From positions 1 to 64,000 of the forward strand of contig JACKBA010000006.1 of NCBI GenBank assembly GCA_020634815.1: DNA of 64,000 bases, in the 5' to 3' direction. Under the pieces are notes generated by a model. It was not told the origin of the DNA and did no database searches. It was given only the letters and a program-made list of their open reading frames with translations. The stretch is from Caldilineaceae bacterium (GTDB taxonomy: Bacteria; Chloroflexota; Anaerolineae; Caldilineales; Caldilineaceae). The position numbers and the translations under genes were made by a program. Shown piece by piece: positions 26,429 to 35,516 of the stretch. Position 1 is the first letter of the stretch. Each line of letters opens with the position of its first letter.

Positions 26429-27056
26429 AGGCGTCACGCACAAGTTGAATGAAATCCACGTCCACCGGCGTCTCTCGGTTGAAGAAACTGACCAGGACGC
26501 GTGCCTTGCCCTTGTCCGGGAAAATCTCATCCACGATGCCGGTAAACTCGGCAAAGGGACCGCTCATGATGCGTACGTGCTCGCCGCGCTGGAAGCTGAC
26601 CTTGATGCGCGGCTCGTCAGACTCGATGCGCTTCATGATCTTGTCGACTTCGTCCTGGCGCAGCGGTGTCGGCTTGTTGCCCATGCCCACGAAGCCGGTC
26701 ACGCCAGGGCTGTTGCGCACCACGTACCAGCTATCCTCATCCATGATCATGTTGACCAGGATGTAGCCGGGGAAGACGCGCCGTTCCACCTCGCGCCGTA
26801 CACCGTTGCGAATCTCGATTTCGGTTTCCGTGGGTACGACGACTTCGAGAATCCGGTCGGTCATCCCCATGGACTCGGCGCGGTGTTCGATGTTCTTCTT
26901 GACCTTGTGTTCCATGCCCGAGTAGCTGTGCACGACAAACCAGTTGGCGACAGGACCTTCCGGTTCGGCCGGAGCATCCGCACCCTCGCCGTCCGTTACT
27001 ATCTCCAGATCATCGAATTCGTTCGACGCCTGGGCGTCATTTGCTACTTCGCTCAT
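26427..27056 (-). CDS. nusG: Transcription termination/antitermination protein NusG
   Basis: 209 residues from ATG 27056 (AAGGAG 6 nt upstream; the frame from 27077 starts inside that site). A ~38-residue acidic N-terminal extension precedes the NGN domain (NWFVVHSYSGMEHKVKKNIEHR, VERRVFPGYILVNMIMDEDSWYVVRNSPGVTGFVG). The C-terminal KOW domain is GEHVRIMSGPFAEFTGIVDEI...VSFFNRETPVDVDF. It binds RNA polymerase and couples it to the ribosome. Between secE and rplK as usual. Confidence 0.96.
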   Translation of the reverse strand: MSEVANDAQASNEFDDLEIVTDGEGADAPAEPEGPVANWFVVHSYSGMEHKVKKNIEHRAESMGMTDRILEVVVPTETEIEIRNGVRREVERRVFPGYILVNMIMDEDSWYVVRNSPGVTGFVGMGNKPTPLRQDEVDKIMKRIESDEPRIKVSFQRGEHVRIMSGPFAEFTGIVDEIFPDKGKARVLVSFFNRETPVDVDFIQLVRDA

Positions 27057-27167
27057 ACGAGTCTCCTTCGTCTCCATCTGCCGGGATCGATGCCGTCAGG
27101 CAGGGCCAGGCGCTTACACCTGGGTTCGCGGCAGCAGAGTGCAATCGCCGCTTTCGCGCCTGCTCAA

Positions 27168-27392
27168 CTACCCGGCGGTTCCCCGGATGAGGAGACCGAT
27201 CACGAACGCAAAGAGCGAATCCACGCCAAAGAGAACGATCGTCGATACGACGGTCACCAGAAAGACGATGGCGGAGAGGCGCAAGCCTTCCTCGCGCGTC
27301 GGCCAGGTCACCTTGGCGATTTCGGCGCGCGTGTCTTTGAAATACCGGACAATCCGGTTTTCCGGTTTGGGCGCCGTGTTGGTTTTGGTCAT
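27168..27392 (-). CDS. secE: Preprotein translocase subunit SecE
   Basis: 74 residues from ATG 27392. The core RYFKDTRAEIAKVTWPTREEGLRLSAIVFLVTVVSTIVLFGVDSLFAFVIGLL has the amphipathic helix with the TWPTREE signature and a single membrane segment. Essential subunit of the SecYEG channel. The longer frame from 27491 overlaps tRNA-Trp and is rejected. Confidence 0.95.
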   Translation of the reverse strand: MTKTNTAPKPENRIVRYFKDTRAEIAKVTWPTREEGLRLSAIVFLVTVVSTIVLFGVDSLFAFVIGLLIRGTAG

Positions 27393-27429
27393 TTCTGCCC
27401 CCGATAACTTTCTTTTATTCCGAAAACGA

Positions 27430-27453
27430 CCACCGGGCATTACGCTCCGGTGG
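27430..27453 (-). terminator. Hairpin between tRNA-Trp and secE
   Basis: 7-bp stem CCACCGG/CCGGTGG with a 10-nt loop, followed on the minus strand by TCGTTTTC. Weak terminator or processing signal. Confidence 0.4.
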
Positions 27454-27464
27454 TCTGTTTCAGG

Positions 27465-27537
27465 CAGGCGAGGCAGGACTTGAACCCGCAACCTGTGGTT
27501 TTGGAGACCACCGCTCTGCCAGTTGAGCTACTCGCCT
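27465..27537 (-). tRNA. tRNA-Trp (anticodon CCA)
   Basis: 73-nt cloverleaf on the minus strand: acceptor AGGCGAG/CTCGCCT, D-arm GCTCAACTGGCAGAGC, anticodon loop CTCCAAA, T-arm with GGTTCAAGTCC. The CCA tail is not encoded. Lies between tuf and secE. Confidence 0.95.
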
Positions 27538-27543
27538 ACGCAT

Positions 27544-27590
27544 CTTGCTGCGCAACTTCTGCCAGTATACCTCAGAAGTTGCGCAGCAAG
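27544..27590. repeat. 18-bp perfect inverted repeat between tuf and tRNA-Trp
   Basis: 27544-27561 pairs exactly with 27573-27590 around an 11-nt loop. It begins 8 nt after the tuf stop. No U-tract follows in the direction of transcription; the loop contains TATACT on the minus strand. Possible RNase III-type processing hairpin, terminator or protein site. Confidence 0.9.
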
Positions 27591-27598
27591 TAAGTTGA

Positions 27599-28798
<1,200 letters not shown>

Positions 28799-28871
28799 TG
28801 GAAAATGCCTCCTAGTTTCCTAATCTTTCAGTTCTAACCGATCTGTCTGTGTAATGCCTTCTTTGAACACG

Positions 28872-28895
28872 GAACCGCCCTGCGTAGGGCGGTTC
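28872..28895. other. Hairpin in the tRNA-tuf spacer
   Basis: Perfect 9-bp inverted repeat (28872-28880 with 28887-28895), 6-nt loop. Without a U-tract in the tuf direction it is more likely a tRNA 3'-processing or pausing structure than a terminator. Confidence 0.45.
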
Positions 28896-28964
28896 TTTGT
28901 ATGGCATCTTATCCCACACGCCCATCAACCTTTATTGACCGAGCGCGTACACAAACATTCAGAG

Positions 28965-29038
<74 letters not shown>

Positions 29039-29042
29039 GAAA

Positions 29043-29131
<89 letters not shown>

Positions 29132-29168
29132 TCTGCATTTTGCACCAAGCAGTTCCGGTTGTAACCGA

Positions 29169-29244
<76 letters not shown>

Positions 29245-29302
29245 GCTTCTGGTGCTGCTCGGTATCTCAACGCTGCGTTGTCGAACGCACACGCGGTGAG
29301 TG

Positions 29303-29330
29303 ATTATAGCATATCCACAGGTTCGGTCAA
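29303..29330 (-). promoter_or_regulatory. Strong promoter of the tRNA-tuf operon
   Basis: Minus strand: TTGACC (29330-29325), 16-bp spacer, TATAAT (29308-29303) with an extended TGC. The best promoter match in the window, fitting a stable-RNA operon. Its spacer contains ATATCCACA (plus strand), one change from a DnaA box. Confidence 0.8.
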
Positions 29331-29386
29331 ATTGAACCGCCGAATAATGCACTAACATTGATCGCTTGTCGACGGTTCACAGACTC

Positions 29387-29422
29387 CCTGGCGCCGGTGA
29401 CGGAGTATCTGCCGGCGCCAGG
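29387..29422. repeat. 11-bp perfect inverted repeat between divergent promoters
   Basis: CCTGGCGCCGG (29387-29397) and its complement (29412-29422) with a 14-nt spacer. It lies between the leftward tRNA-tuf promoter and the rightward aldolase promoter. Could be an operator for a dimeric regulator, or an old terminator. Confidence 0.6.
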
Positions 29423-29478
29423 TAATCTGTACGGTCGGGGTGCGTCACACTGGGCGTGATGTGTTTTCAGCGATCTTG

Positions 29479-29507
29479 TTTGACACGCACCCACCCGTGT
29501 GCTACAG
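29479..29507 (+). promoter_or_regulatory. Promoter of the aldolase operon
   Basis: Consensus TTGACA (29479-29484), 17-bp spacer, TACAGT (29502-29507). Predicted leader about 132 nt to the start at 29646, with possible small stems near 29516-29530 and 29572-29584. Confidence 0.7.
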
Positions 29508-29645
29508 TCCGCGAGGGTATTTCACCCGTGAATCCATCTGCACCGAACGGAATCAGAATCTCTGGCGCGTTGTCGGCGCCCATACCTTCCTCAACCGCAC
29601 TCTGCCATCCGGCGAGGTGGCGGGAGACCACTTCTTGGAGGAACC

Positions 29646-30434
29646 ATGCGCGAGAATCGTCTGCGCACGCTTTGGCAGCACGGCGATGCTGCCCTGTGTG
29701 CGTGGCTCTCCATTCCCAGCAGCTTCTCGGCCGAACTGATGGCGCATACCGGCTTTGACTGCCTCACGATCGACATGCAGCACGGCCTCATCGACTACCA
29801 GATGGCCGTCACCATGCTCCAGGCCATCTCGACGACCGACGCCGTCCCGCTTGCCCGCGTGCCGTGGAACGATCCCGGCACCATCATGAAGCTGCTCGAC
29901 GCCGGCTGCTACGGCATCATCTGCCCCATGATCAACAATGCCGGCGAGGCGGCCGCCTTTGCTGCGGCCTGTCGCTACCCGCCGGCGGGCATGCGCAGCT
30001 ACGGGCCAAAGCGCGCCACCCTCTACGCCGGCAGCGACTATCCCGAGCGCGCCAACGAGACGATTCTGGCCATCGCCATGATCGAGACCGCCGATGGGCT
30101 GGCCAATGTCGATGAGATCGCCGCGCTGCCCGGCATCGATGCGCTCTACATCGGTCCGGCCGACCTGAGCCTGGCCCTGGGTCGCCAGCAGCGCGTTGAT
30201 CAAACCGACCCCGTCATGGTCGAGGCGTTGGAGACGGTGCTGGCGGCGGCGCAGCGACACGGCAAGGTGGCCGGGTTGCACACCGGCTCGCCGGAGTATG
30301 CGCGTGCCATGGTCGACAAGGGCTTCCGCTTTGTCACCGTTGCCACCGATGCCGGCTTCCTGGAAAATGAGGCCCGCCGCGTGGCCGGCATCGTGCGTAA
30401 CGCCGCCGCAGCCGGCGCGCGCGGCCCGTATTGA
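29646..30434 (+). CDS. HpcH/HpaI family aldolase
   Basis: 262 residues of the class II pyruvate-dependent aldolase family (4-hydroxy-2-oxoheptanedioate aldolase/macrophomate synthase type), with a TIM barrel. Signatures: GFDCLTIDMQHGLIDYQ, PLARVPWNDPGTIMKLLDAGCYGIICPMI, AIAMIETADGLANVDEIAALPGIDALYIGPADLSLALG. Glu (MIET) and Asp (GPADL) coordinate the divalent metal. The usual reaction is reversible condensation of pyruvate with an aldehyde. GGAGGAA precedes the ATG. First gene of a three-gene operon; substrate unknown. Confidence 0.88.
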   Translation: MRENRLRTLWQHGDAALCAWLSIPSSFSAELMAHTGFDCLTIDMQHGLIDYQMAVTMLQAISTTDAVPLARVPWNDPGTIMKLLDAGCYGIICPMINNAGEAAAFAAACRYPPAGMRSYGPKRATLYAGSDYPERANETILAIAMIETADGLANVDEIAALPGIDALYIGPADLSLALGRQQRVDQTDPVMVEALETVLAAAQRHGKVAGLHTGSPEYARAMVDKGFRFVTVATDAGFLENEARRVAGIVRNAAAAGARGPY

Positions 30435-30510
30435 TCGCCTTATCTTGGCAGCCGGTACGCTCGATGAGCGCACCGGCCGGCATTCAAACCCAGATTTTGC
30501 GGAGGTCGTA

Positions 30511-31890
30511 GTGGCGACACTTCAAGGAATGCTCTCGTTGGATGAATTGGACGCCCAGGTCCGTGCGGGCGCCATCGACACCGTGCTGGTGATGTTCACC
30601 GACCACTACGGGCGCTTCATGGGCAAGCGCTTTGACGCCGAGTTCTTTGTCGCGGACGCCGCCCGCCAGGGCACCCATGCCTGCAACTATCTGCTGACCG
30701 TCGACATGGAGATGGAGCCGGTGCCCGGCTATCGCTTCGCCAACTGGGAGCGCGGCTACGGCGACTTTCACCTGGTGCCGGACCTGTCGACGCTGCGCGT
30801 GGCGAGTTGGCTGGATCGTTCGGCGCTCGTGCTGTGCGACGTGATGGACGAGGGCACCCACGCGCTGATCCCCGTGGCCCCGCGCTCCATCCTGCGCCGC
30901 CAGATTGAACGCGCCGCTGCGGCCGGCTATGAGGTCAAGGCGGCATCGGAACTCGAATATTACCTCTTCTCGAACAGTTACCATGACGCCGACCGCAAAC
31001 GCTTCACCGATCTCGAGCCCGCCGGGTGGTATATCGAGGATTACCACATGCTGCAAGGCTCGCGCGCCGATGCGTTTCACGGCGCGGCGCGACGCCATCT
31101 CAAGGCATCGGGCATCCCTGTCGAGAACTCCAAGGGCGAGTGGGGGCGCGGCCAGCACGAACTGAACGTCCAGTACGCCGATATCCTCACCATGGCCGAC
31201 CGTCACGCCATCTACAAGCAGTGTCTCAAAGAGATCGCCGACCAGATGGGGCTGAGCGTGACCTTCATGGCCAAGTTTGCGCCGGACGTGGCCGGGTCGA
31301 GCAGCCACATCCACCTCAGCCTCTGGCGCGGCGGCGAGAATGCCTTTGTCGGGGACGAGCAAATCGGGCCGATCCAGGCGTCGCCGGACTTCCGCTGGTT
31401 TCTCGGCGGGTGGCTGCACTTCCTGCCGGAAATGATGGTCTTCAACGCGCCCACCATCAACTCGTACAAGCGCTACCAGGCCGGCTCGTGGGCGCCGACG
31501 CGCATCGCCTGGAGCCGCGACAACCGTACCGCCGGCTTCCGCATTGTCGGCCACGGCAAGAGCCTGCGCATCGAGTCGCGCGTGCCGGGCGCCGACTGCA
31601 ACCCGTACCTGGTGTTGGCGGCCGCGCTGGCGGCCGGGCTCGAAGGCATCGAGCAGCGCATCGAGCCGCCGGCCATCTTCGAGGGCGACGTCTATGCCGC
31701 GCAGCATCTGCCGCGCGTCCCCATGAGCCTGCGCGACGCAACGGACCTCTTCGAACGCAGCGACTTTGCCGGCCGTGTCTTTGGCGCCGACGTGGTCGAG
31801 CATTACACGCACTTCTACCGCACCGAACAGGCCATGTTCGACAATGCCGTGACGGACTGGGAGCGCCGCCGCTATTTTGAACGAATCTGA
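30511..31890 (+). CDS. Glutamine synthetase family ligase (gamma-glutamyl ligase-like)
   Basis: 459 residues from GTG 30511, chosen because GGAGG lies 5 nt upstream; the frame stays open further left into the aldolase gene but without a start signal. The C-terminal catalytic domain has ASELEYYLFS (metal Glu), GRGQHELNVQYAD, GSSSHIHLSLW (ATP/Glu site), NRTAGFRIVGHGKSLRIESR. The N-terminal beta-grasp domain is VLVMFTDHYGRFMGKR. It belongs to the GlnA-like group that adds glutamate to amines or similar (PuuA/GlnA4 type) rather than to core GlnA, since the adenylylation Tyr loop is absent. Upstream aldolase and downstream SDR point to a catabolic role. Confidence 0.85.
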   Translation: MATLQGMLSLDELDAQVRAGAIDTVLVMFTDHYGRFMGKRFDAEFFVADAARQGTHACNYLLTVDMEMEPVPGYRFANWERGYGDFHLVPDLSTLRVASWLDRSALVLCDVMDEGTHALIPVAPRSILRRQIERAAAAGYEVKAASELEYYLFSNSYHDADRKRFTDLEPAGWYIEDYHMLQGSRADAFHGAARRHLKASGIPVENSKGEWGRGQHELNVQYADILTMADRHAIYKQCLKEIADQMGLSVTFMAKFAPDVAGSSSHIHLSLWRGGENAFVGDEQIGPIQASPDFRWFLGGWLHFLPEMMVFNAPTINSYKRYQAGSWAPTRIAWSRDNRTAGFRIVGHGKSLRIESRVPGADCNPYLVLAAALAAGLEGIEQRIEPPAIFEGDVYAAQHLPRVPMSLRDATDLFERSDFAGRVFGADVVEHYTHFYRTEQAMFDNAVTDWERRRYFERI

Positions 31891-31953
31891 TTTCACGACG
31901 CCGCTGCCCGGCGATTCGGGGCGGCGCCCAACCCATTTGAAAGGGAAACAGCC

Positions 31954-32727
31954 ATGAGATTGCGGGACAAGGTTGCGCTGATTACGGGCGGCGGCAGCGG
32001 CATCGGCCGTGAAAGCGCGCTGCTCTTTGCGAGCGAGGGCGCCGCCGTGGTGGTCGTCGATATCGATGGCGCCGCCGCGGCGCGCGTCGCCGGCGAGGTC
32101 CGTGACGCAGGCGGCCGGGCAACCGATTTTGCCGCTGACGTTGCCTCGGCCACAGCGTGTGAAGGCATGGTGCGCCATGCCGAAGAGAGTTTCGGCGCCC
32201 TGCACATTCTGTTCAATAACGCCGGCATCATGCTCAGCGCCGACGACGACGCCGTCAACACCGATGAGGCCATCTGGGACAAGACGATGGCCGTCAACCT
32301 GAAAGGGGTTTTCCTCGGCTGCAAGTACGGCATTCCCGCGCTGCGCCGGGCGGGCGGCGGCTCCATCATCAACACCGCCTCCTTTGTGGCGCTGCTCGGT
32401 GCGGCGACCCCGCAGTTGGCCTACACGGCGAGCAAAGGCGGCGTGCTGGCGCTGACCCGCGAACTGGCCATCGTTCACGCCCGCGAGAAGATCCGCGTCA
32501 ATGCCCTCTGCCCGGGACCGCTGCGTACGGAACTGCTCATGAAGTTTCTCGACACCGAGGCCAAGCGCCAACGCCGGCTTGTCCACATCCCCATGGGGCG
32601 CTTTGGCGAGGCAAAAGAGATGGCGCAGGCTGCGCTCTATCTCGCCTCCGACGAGTCATCCTTTGTCACCGGTGCCGAGTTCGTCGTCGATGGCGGCATC
32701 ACCGCGGCCTATGTGACGCCGGAGTAG
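31954..32727 (+). CDS. Short-chain dehydrogenase/reductase
   Basis: 257 residues, classical SDR: TGGGSGIG cofactor loop at 11-18, VVVVDIDG (an acidic residue after beta-2, favouring NAD), NNAGIM, Ser in TASFVAL, catalytic YTASK, and PGPLRTELL. AGGGAAAC precedes the ATG. Third gene of the aldolase-ligase operon; it probably oxidises an alcohol intermediate of the same unknown pathway. Confidence 0.9.
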   Translation: MRLRDKVALITGGGSGIGRESALLFASEGAAVVVVDIDGAAAARVAGEVRDAGGRATDFAADVASATACEGMVRHAEESFGALHILFNNAGIMLSADDDAVNTDEAIWDKTMAVNLKGVFLGCKYGIPALRRAGGGSIINTASFVALLGAATPQLAYTASKGGVLALTRELAIVHAREKIRVNALCPGPLRTELLMKFLDTEAKRQRRLVHIPMGRFGEAKEMAQAALYLASDESSFVTGAEFVVDGGITAAYVTPE

Positions 32728-32754
32728 CCGGGCACGCTGGAGCACAGAAATCAA

Positions 32755-32814
32755 ACGGCGCCGCACCTTCGGGCTGATAGACCCCATGTCTATCGGCGGA
32801 GGGTGCGGCGCCGT
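32755..32814. terminator. Bidirectional terminator with nested stem
   Basis: Perfect 13-bp outer stem (32755-32767 with 32802-32814) enclosing a second 7-bp stem GATAGAC/GTCTATC at about 32775-32794. Lies between the convergent SDR and LysM genes. No long T-run. Confidence 0.65.
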
Positions 32815-32838
32815 CGCGTTTCCGGAGACGGTGTGCGA

Positions 32839-33798
32839 TCAGCGTGGGATGAGCAGTTCCTGGCCCACGATGATGGTGTTGGGGTCGTCCAGCCCGTTCA
32901 CCGCCAGAATTTGCTCCACGGTGACGCCATATTGCTGGGCGATCTGGGACAGGCTCTCGCCGGTCTGTACGGTGTGGCGTGTGCCACGTGCTTCCATCGC
33001 CTCGCGTTCGGTAATGCCGGGGATCACCAGCACCTGGCCGACGCGCACGAGGTTGCGATTGGTCAGGTTGTTGGCCGATGCCAGCGCCGCCGGGTCGACG
33101 CCATAATCCACCGCAATGCTGTTGAGCGTCTCGCCCGGCTGCACGATATGGGTGACCGACGATGACGTGTCGGCGCCGATCGTGCCGGGCTGGGAGGCAT
33201 CCGCCCCGCCGCTATCCTCGCTGTCGCCGCCGCCGGTGGAGGGAGACGCCACCCCAGGAATCAGCAGTTCCGTGCCCACGGCCAGCGCATCGGGATTCTG
33301 GATGTTATTGACTTCGACCAGAACGAATGGCTGCACGCCATAGAGCGCCGCGATCGAGAACAGTGTCTCACCTTCCTGCACGACGTGCTTGAACGGTTCG
33401 GGCGTCGGCGTTGGCTCGCCTTCGGGCACGATCAGGATCTGCCCGGCAAAGATGTTGTCGTCGGGCAGGAAGTTCAGTTCGCGGATCTTCTGCTCGCTCG
33501 TGCTGAAGGACGCGGCGATGGAAGCGATCGTGTCGCCGGCCTGCACTGTGTACTGGAATGTCCCGCGCACGGCTGTCGGCTCGGGTGTCGGTGTTGCCGT
33601 CTCTTCGGCCTCCGGCGTCGGCGTCGCATCGACAGCCTCGACGACCGGTTCGGCGCTACTCGGCGTGGCGCTGGCCGCTGTTTCGGCGGCAGCCGTCGGC
33701 GCGGCGGTGGCCTCCGGCGTGGGGCGCTCGCGCGTGCAGGCCGACATCACCGCAGCGGCGAGGAGCAATGAAAGGATGAGTGCTGACTTGACGCGCAC
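32839..33798 (-). CDS. LysM-repeat lipoprotein
   Basis: 319 residues from GTG 33798, decided by GGAGGTGA about 5 nt upstream. Signal peptide with lipobox AVMSAC (Cys21), then an Ala/Thr/Pro/Glu-rich linker (~25-90). Four LysM domains follow, each with a V(Q)xGxT/SLxxIA start and ending LxIPG/R: about 92-140, 148-195, 225-272 and 274-319. LysM binds N-acetylglucosamine polymers, so this is probably a peptidoglycan- or chitin-binding surface protein. No catalytic domain is attached. Confidence 0.88.
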   Translation of the reverse strand: MRVKSALILSLLLAAAVMSACTRERPTPEATAAPTAAAETAASATPSSAEPVVEAVDATPTPEAEETATPTPEPTAVRGTFQYTVQAGDTIASIAASFSTSEQKIRELNFLPDDNIFAGQILIVPEGEPTPTPEPFKHVVQEGETLFSIAALYGVQPFVLVEVNNIQNPDALAVGTELLIPGVASPSTGGGDSEDSGGADASQPGTIGADTSSSVTHIVQPGETLNSIAVDYGVDPAALASANNLTNRNLVRVGQVLVIPGITEREAMEARGTRHTVQTGESLSQIAQQYGVTVEQILAVNGLDDPNTIIVGQELLIPR

Positions 33799-33898
33799 GA
33801 AATCACCTCCGGAGCTGAGAATGTGAAGCTGCAACAATTATAGCCGGCGCCCCTCTCTTTCGCAACTCAAGGCGATAATCTGGGCGCTCGTGTGAGCG

Positions 33899-34447
33899 TT
33901 ACCAGCGCAGCGTCTGATAGGCCGCCGCCATGGCGAGCACCAGGAAGAGCAGACCTTGCAGGCTGAAAAAGGGTGCAAAGCCGGCGAAGGTCATCGTAAT
34001 GAAGCCGCTGAGCACCAGGCCGACGATGATGCCGGCCAGGGTGAAGTGGCGGATGTAACGCCCCCGCCGCCGGCCAACGGAGTTGCGGATGATCTGCGCC
34101 AGCGCCGCCCCTGCGCCGGAGCCGACCAGCGCTGCGATGATCCAGCCGAAGAAGCCCGTGATGCGCAGCAGAAAGGCGACGATGGGCCATGCCACCAACG
34201 TGATGCCCGCCGCCACGGCAAAGGCGATCCAGTTGTCGGCCGTCAGCGCGTTGTAAAAGACATTCTGCTGCTCGCGGATGCACTCCTTGCAGCGATAGCC
34301 AACTTCGGTCAGCTCGGCGCATTTCAGGCAGATAGGCTTGCCGCACTTGTTGCAGCGCAGGTAGGTCTCGGTCTCCGGGTGATTGGCGCAGAACATGGGC
34401 TGGTCGCCGGGGACGTTTTCGGTGGTGGCTGGTGTTGAAGTCGTCAT
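33899..34447 (-). CDS. B-box zinc-finger membrane protein
   Basis: 182 residues. The N-terminus holds a B-box-type zinc finger: CANHPETETYLRCNKCGKP, ICLKCAEL, GYRCKECI (eight Cys/His ligands, ~19-63). Then four hydrophobic segments (about 75-100, 102-120, 135-155, 160-180). Small bacterial proteins with this layout are common in Chloroflexota and of unknown function; some neighbour rhomboid proteases or peptidases, not seen here. NAD kinase lies upstream on the same strand, 36 nt away. Confidence 0.7.
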   Translation of the reverse strand: MTTSTPATTENVPGDQPMFCANHPETETYLRCNKCGKPICLKCAELTEVGYRCKECIREQQNVFYNALTADNWIAFAVAAGITLVAWPIVAFLLRITGFFGWIIAALVGSGAGAALAQIIRNSVGRRRGRYIRHFTLAGIIVGLVLSGFITMTFAGFAPFFSLQGLLFLVLAMAAAYQTLRW

Positions 34448-34483
34448 GACTGAATGCCTCAGGGAGTCAATCGATGGAATGTG

Positions 34484-35359
34484 CTAGATTGTCCACTGCA
34501 TTTTATCCATCAGCGTTTGATAGAAATAGCTACGTTCGCGCACGCGCACAAAACGCGCCAGGTGCGGGCTGCCGACGACCACAATCTCGTCGTTCTCCTC
34601 CACCTCGACGACGACCTGACCGTCAACCGTCAGCATGGGCGGATAGTCGCTGTAGGCGCGCAGCCGCACAGTCGATCCCTCGGACAGAATCACGGCGCGG
34701 TCCATGCTCAGATGCGGCGCAATCGGGATGACCAGGATATTGCGCAACTCCGGCGGCATGACCGGGCCGCTGACGGCCAGTGCATAGCCGGTGCTGCCCG
34801 TCGCCGTGCTCACAATCAAACCATCGCAGGTGTAGGTCGTCAGGTACCCACCATCCAGTTCGGCGCTGATGCGTACGACGCGCGCCAGGTTGCCGCGACT
34901 CAGCACAACGTCGTTCAGCGCATCATAGGCGGAGGTGACCTCTGTCACGCCGTTCTCCGGATCGGTGCGCTCCACATGTACGCGCACCATGAGCCGCTCT
35001 TCGACCCAGTAGCGGCCGGCAAGAATGTCGTCGAGCGGCGCCTGCCAGTCGTTGGGCTGTACCTCGGCCAGAAAGCCCAGCCGGCCCATCTTGACGCCCA
35101 GCATGGGCACCGCGTGCGGTGCGCCAATCCGTGCCGCGCGCAGCAGCGTCCCGTCGCCGCCCAGCGTGATAAGCAGGTCTACGTTTGGCAGATGCGCGGC
35201 AGTTGCGTCGAGTTCCCACGCCGACTCGTGCCAGATTTCGGGAATGCCGGCGGCGGCGAGATAGTCGCCGATCTCCTGCGCCAGTTCAAGCGATTCAGGC
35301 TTCTTGGGATGGTGCAAAATGCCGATATGGGCGAATGGTTGTGCGCTCTGTTTGGACAT
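34484..35359 (-). CDS. nadK: NAD kinase
   Basis: Makes NADP from NAD. About 291 residues with LLITLGGDGTLLRAAR (GGDG motif), a NDVVLSRG stretch, DGLIVSTATGSTGYALAVSGPVM (active site) and the C-terminal VRVRERSYFYQTLMDKM. I prefer ATG 35359 because the resulting MSKQSAQPFAHIGILHH matches the family; an in-frame ATG at 35404 would add 15 residues and neither has a clear ribosome-binding site. Confidence 0.93.
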   Translation of the reverse strand: MSKQSAQPFAHIGILHHPKKPESLELAQEIGDYLAAAGIPEIWHESAWELDATAAHLPNVDLLITLGGDGTLLRAARIGAPHAVPMLGVKMGRLGFLAEVQPNDWQAPLDDILAGRYWVEERLMVRVHVERTDPENGVTEVTSAYDALNDVVLSRGNLARVVRISAELDGGYLTTYTCDGLIVSTATGSTGYALAVSGPVMPPELRNILVIPIAPHLSMDRAVILSEGSTVRLRAYSDYPPMLTVDGQVVVEVEENDEIVVVGSPHLARFVRVRERSYFYQTLMDKMQWTI

Positions 35360-35498
35360 GTCCGTGCCATCTGCGTGCGTGCGCGAAAAACGTTGCGTTA
35401 CCATATCATGAAGTCATGCCGGATGCGAATCGGCCGAACGACCTCGACGCGCTTTTGATGCACGCCGTGTTTCGATGCGCAGGTTGGCGGCGTCGCTG

Positions 35499-35507
35499 TG
35501 GTATGAT
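35499..35507 (+). promoter_or_regulatory. Extended -10 promoter giving a leaderless transcript
   Basis: TGGTATGAT ends 9 nt before the ATG at 35517, so transcription should start at or within about 3 nt of the start codon. No ribosome-binding site is present. Confidence 0.55.
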
Positions 35508-35516
35508 GCGCATATC

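Noticed and set aside
27465..27491. Longer SecE reading frame starting at 27491
   Set aside because: It would begin inside tRNA-Trp; ATG 27392 gives the normal SecE N-terminus.
30484..32586. 700-codon minus-strand frame opposite the glutamine-synthetase-like and SDR genes
   Set aside because: Antisense shadow; composition biased to His/Val/Arg/Gly and no conserved motif.
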